From contig JBFRWC010000326.1 in NCBI GenBank assembly GCA_051439365.1, positions 1 through 16,970 on the forward strand: a stretch of 16,970 nucleotides of DNA. The letters are read 5' to 3'. Positions 15,052 through 16,970 of the stretch are shown here, piece by piece; the stretch's first letter is position 1; the number at the start of each line of letters is the position of its first letter. Origin of the DNA: JAAHGY01 sp051439365 (GTDB taxonomy: Bacteria > Cyanobacteriota > Cyanobacteriia > CAKZMO01). A model generated the notes under the pieces. It ran no database searches, had not been told where the DNA came from, and saw only the letters and a list, made by a program, of their open reading frames with translations. The position numbers were made by a program, and so were the translations under genes.

Positions 15052-16812
15052 TTAAATGCGATCTAGGATGGGAATGCCCAGCAGAGATAAGCCCAGCTTA
15101 ATGGTTTGGGCGGTCAAGTCACACAGGAGAATCCGGGAAGTACGGATAGGTTCCTCGGCTTTAAGGACGGGACAGTTTTCGTAAAACTGGTTAAATTTTT
15201 GGCTGAGTTCAAATAAATACTGGCAGAGGCGATTGGGCAACAGGTCTTTGTCGATTTCTGCCAGGATTTCGTCTAGTTGCAAAATATGCTTGGCCAGGGT
15301 GAATTCCCAGTCTTGCTGTAATTGAATCGTTTGGTCATCGCCAAGGGATTCAAAATCAATGTCGCCTTTGCGACCGATGCCGCGCACGCGCACATAGGCG
15401 TTGATCATATAGGGGGCGGTGTTGCCTTGGAGGGCCAGCATTTTGTCGTAACTGAAAATATAGTTACTGGTGCGGTTTTGGCTGAGGTCGGCGTATTTGA
15501 TGGCGCTAATGCCAATCACGCGGGAGACTTCGTCAATAAATTCGTCTGACTCATCCCGGTTGTCGGTTTGGAGGCGGGTGGTCAAGTCAGTCCGAGCGTG
15601 GGCGATCGCCTCCTCCAACATTTCCTCTAATTTCAGCGCATCCCCAGAACGACTTTTGAGTTTCTTGCCATCCTCTCCCAGCACATTACCAAAGGGCGCA
15701 TGGATAAACTCCACCTCATCCGTAATCCATCCCGCCCGTCGGCCCACCTGAAAGACCTGGGCAAAATGGTTGGTCTGCTCTGCCCCCACCGGATAAATCA
15801 CCCGCTGTACCTTATCTTCATCCAAACGGTAGCGAATGGCCGCCAGGTCAGTAGTCGCATAATTGAAGCCGCCGTCGGACTTTTGCACAATCAACGGCAA
15901 CGGATTGCCATCCATATTGGTGAAGCCTTCCAAGAACACACACTTGGCTCCCTGATCCTCGACCAACAACCCGGCTTCCGCCAACGCCGTGACCACATCG
16001 GGCAAATAGGGATTGTAAAAGGACTCGCCGCGAATCGTCAGGTCCGACAAGCCCATCAGGTCAAAGATTTTTTGGTTGGTGCGATTGGACAAATCACACA
16101 CCAGTTTCCAGGCTTTCAGGGTCGCCTCATCCCCCGCTTGCAGTTCCACCACCGACTGCCGCGCCAGTTGTTGAAACGCTTCATCCTCATCGAAGCGCTT
16201 TTTGGCGTTGCGATAAAAACTGGCCAAGTTACCTAAATCAATATCGCTGTCATCGTTGAGGGCATCGGGGTAGGCTTCCCGCACGTAAGCAATCAACATG
16301 CCAAAGGGAGTCCCCCAATCCCCCACATGACTAAGTCGGAGGACATCATAACCCAGAAATTCCAGAATCCGGGAGAGACAATCCCCAATCACCGACGGGC
16401 GCAAGTGACCGACGTGCATTTCTTTAGCGATATTGGGGCTGGGATAGTCCACAATCACCCGCGTGGGCGGATCGACTTTGGCGACTCCCAAGCGGGAATC
16501 GGTGCGAACGGCTTGGAGTTGCTGTTCTAGATAGGTGGTGCTGAGACGGAGGTTGATAAAGCCGGGTCCGGCGATTTCGGGAGACTCGCACAAATCCGCG
16601 ACCTCTAAGTTCGCCACAATGGATTCAGCGATCGCCCTCGGTTTCATTTTCAGGGGCTTGGCCAGGGACATGGCCACATTAGCCTGGTAGTCGCCAAACT
16701 TAGGATTGCTGGTGGGCACGAGGATGGGATCGGTGGTGGCCCAGTCCTCGCCAAAGGCGGCGACCAATGCCTGTTGCAAGCGGGTTTTGAGTAGGGCGAT
16801 CGTGGATAGCAT
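15052..16812 (-). CDS. argS: Arginine--tRNA ligase
   Basis: A class I aminoacyl-tRNA synthetase that charges tRNA-Arg with arginine in the cytoplasm, using ATP. It has 586 residues, normal for bacterial ArgS. An N-terminal Arg-tRNA-synthetase domain (about 1-90, with NPKFGDYQANVAM) comes first. The catalytic core starts with DYPSPNIAKEMHVGHLRPS, where HVGH (133-136) is the HIGH motif. The KMSKS counterpart is KKLKSRSGD (383-391). HVGDWGTPFGML (162-173) is also typical. The C-terminal DALR-type anticodon-binding domain (about 450-586) has YDKMLALQGNTAPYMINAY and ends in LLGIPILDRI. The ATG at 16812 aligns with the usual start; no strong ribosome site is seen. The sequence beyond about 16860 is corrupted, so the promoter and upstream gene cannot be judged. 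Confidence 0.97.
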   Translation of the reverse strand: MLSTIALLKTRLQQALVAAFGEDWATTDPILVPTSNPKFGDYQANVAMSLAKPLKMKPRAIAESIVANLEVADLCESPEIAGPGFINLRLSTTYLEQQLQAVRTDSRLGVAKVDPPTRVIVDYPSPNIAKEMHVGHLRPSVIGDCLSRILEFLGYDVLRLSHVGDWGTPFGMLIAYVREAYPDALNDDSDIDLGNLASFYRNAKKRFDEDEAFQQLARQSVVELQAGDEATLKAWKLVCDLSNRTNQKIFDLMGLSDLTIRGESFYNPYLPDVVTALAEAGLLVEDQGAKCVFLEGFTNMDGNPLPLIVQKSDGGFNYATTDLAAIRYRLDEDKVQRVIYPVGAEQTNHFAQVFQVGRRAGWITDEVEFIHAPFGNVLGEDGKKLKSRSGDALKLEEMLEEAIAHARTDLTTRLQTDNRDESDEFIDEVSRVIGISAIKYADLSQNRTSNYIFSYDKMLALQGNTAPYMINAYVRVRGIGRKGDIDFESLGDDQTIQLQQDWEFTLAKHILQLDEILAEIDKDLLPNRLCQYLFELSQKFNQFYENCPVLKAEEPIRTSRILLCDLTAQTIKLGLSLLGIPILDRI

Positions 16813-16860
16813 AAGGATAGAGAGAGTAATGAGGAGAAAACCTACTGTAAGGATAAGAAC

Positions 16861-16970
16861 TCGGCCTGGGCCGCCTGGGTGCCCGCCGCGGGCAGAGCGA
16901 GGGGGGGCGGCGGGCGCGCGGGGACGGGCCGGAGGCTGCGGTGGGGCGCGGGGGGGGGGGGGGGGGGGGG
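16861..16970. other. G-rich low-complexity end, probable artefact
   Basis: About 110 bases made almost only of G and C, rising in G and closing with 21 G (16950-16970). Nothing else in the window looks like this, and the base composition changes abruptly after about 16860. Poly-G tails are a known product of two-colour sequencing chemistry when signal is lost. It is best treated as a read artefact at a contig end and not as genome sequence. Confidence 0.85.

Noticed and set aside
15700..16236. Plus-strand frame of 178 residues inside argS
   Set aside because: Antisense to conserved argS sequence; no family features.

Overview
The window comes from a cyanobacterium. The octamer GCGATCGC (HIP1), which is strongly over-represented in many cyanobacterial genomes, occurs more than a dozen times in genes and in spacers. 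The largest gene group encodes the hormogonium polysaccharide secretion (HPS) pseudopilins HpsA, HpsB and HpsC plus a fourth GspH/FimT-type pseudopilin. HPS proteins are typical of filamentous, gliding cyanobacteria, so a filamentous host is likely. Genus and species cannot be read from the window.

Layout. (1) Positions 1-1755, minus strand: the N-terminal 585 codons of a large secreted-type protein that runs off the left edge. It has a lamin-tail-like N-terminal domain and then at least four Calx-beta-like repeats. (2) Positions 1756-2628: a long divergent spacer; its right end holds several stem-loops just before hpsA. (3) Positions 2629-10096, plus strand: hpsA, hpsB, hpsC and a fourth pseudopilin, with gaps of 119, 81 and 35 bp. 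All four have a type IV prepilin N-terminus. A perfect 9-bp inverted repeat lies between hpsA and hpsB. (4) Positions 10161-11297, plus strand: D-alanine--D-alanine ligase. (5) Positions 11310-13511, minus strand: a multidomain response regulator, REC-HPt-REC-REC-GGDEF, tail to tail with ddl and 12 bp away. (6) Positions 13512-14472: a spacer of about 960 bp with an AT-rich part, a terminator-like hairpin, and a promoter/palindrome just before the next gene. (7) Positions 14473-14967, plus strand: a 164-residue protein I do not recognise. (8) A strong 16-bp-stem terminator, then argS on the minus strand (15052-16812). (9) Positions about 16861-16970: GC-only, G-dominated sequence ending in 21 G, most likely a sequencing or assembly artefact at a contig end.

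How the parts may work together. The four pseudopilins probably form or prime a pilus-like structure that uses the shared type IV pilus machinery to export the slime that hormogonia need for gliding; this follows from what is known of the family. The nearby diguanylate cyclase could link c-di-GMP to this surface behaviour, but that rests only on neighbourhood. The ligase and argS are housekeeping genes. No tRNA, rRNA, CRISPR array, insertion sequence or transposase was found.
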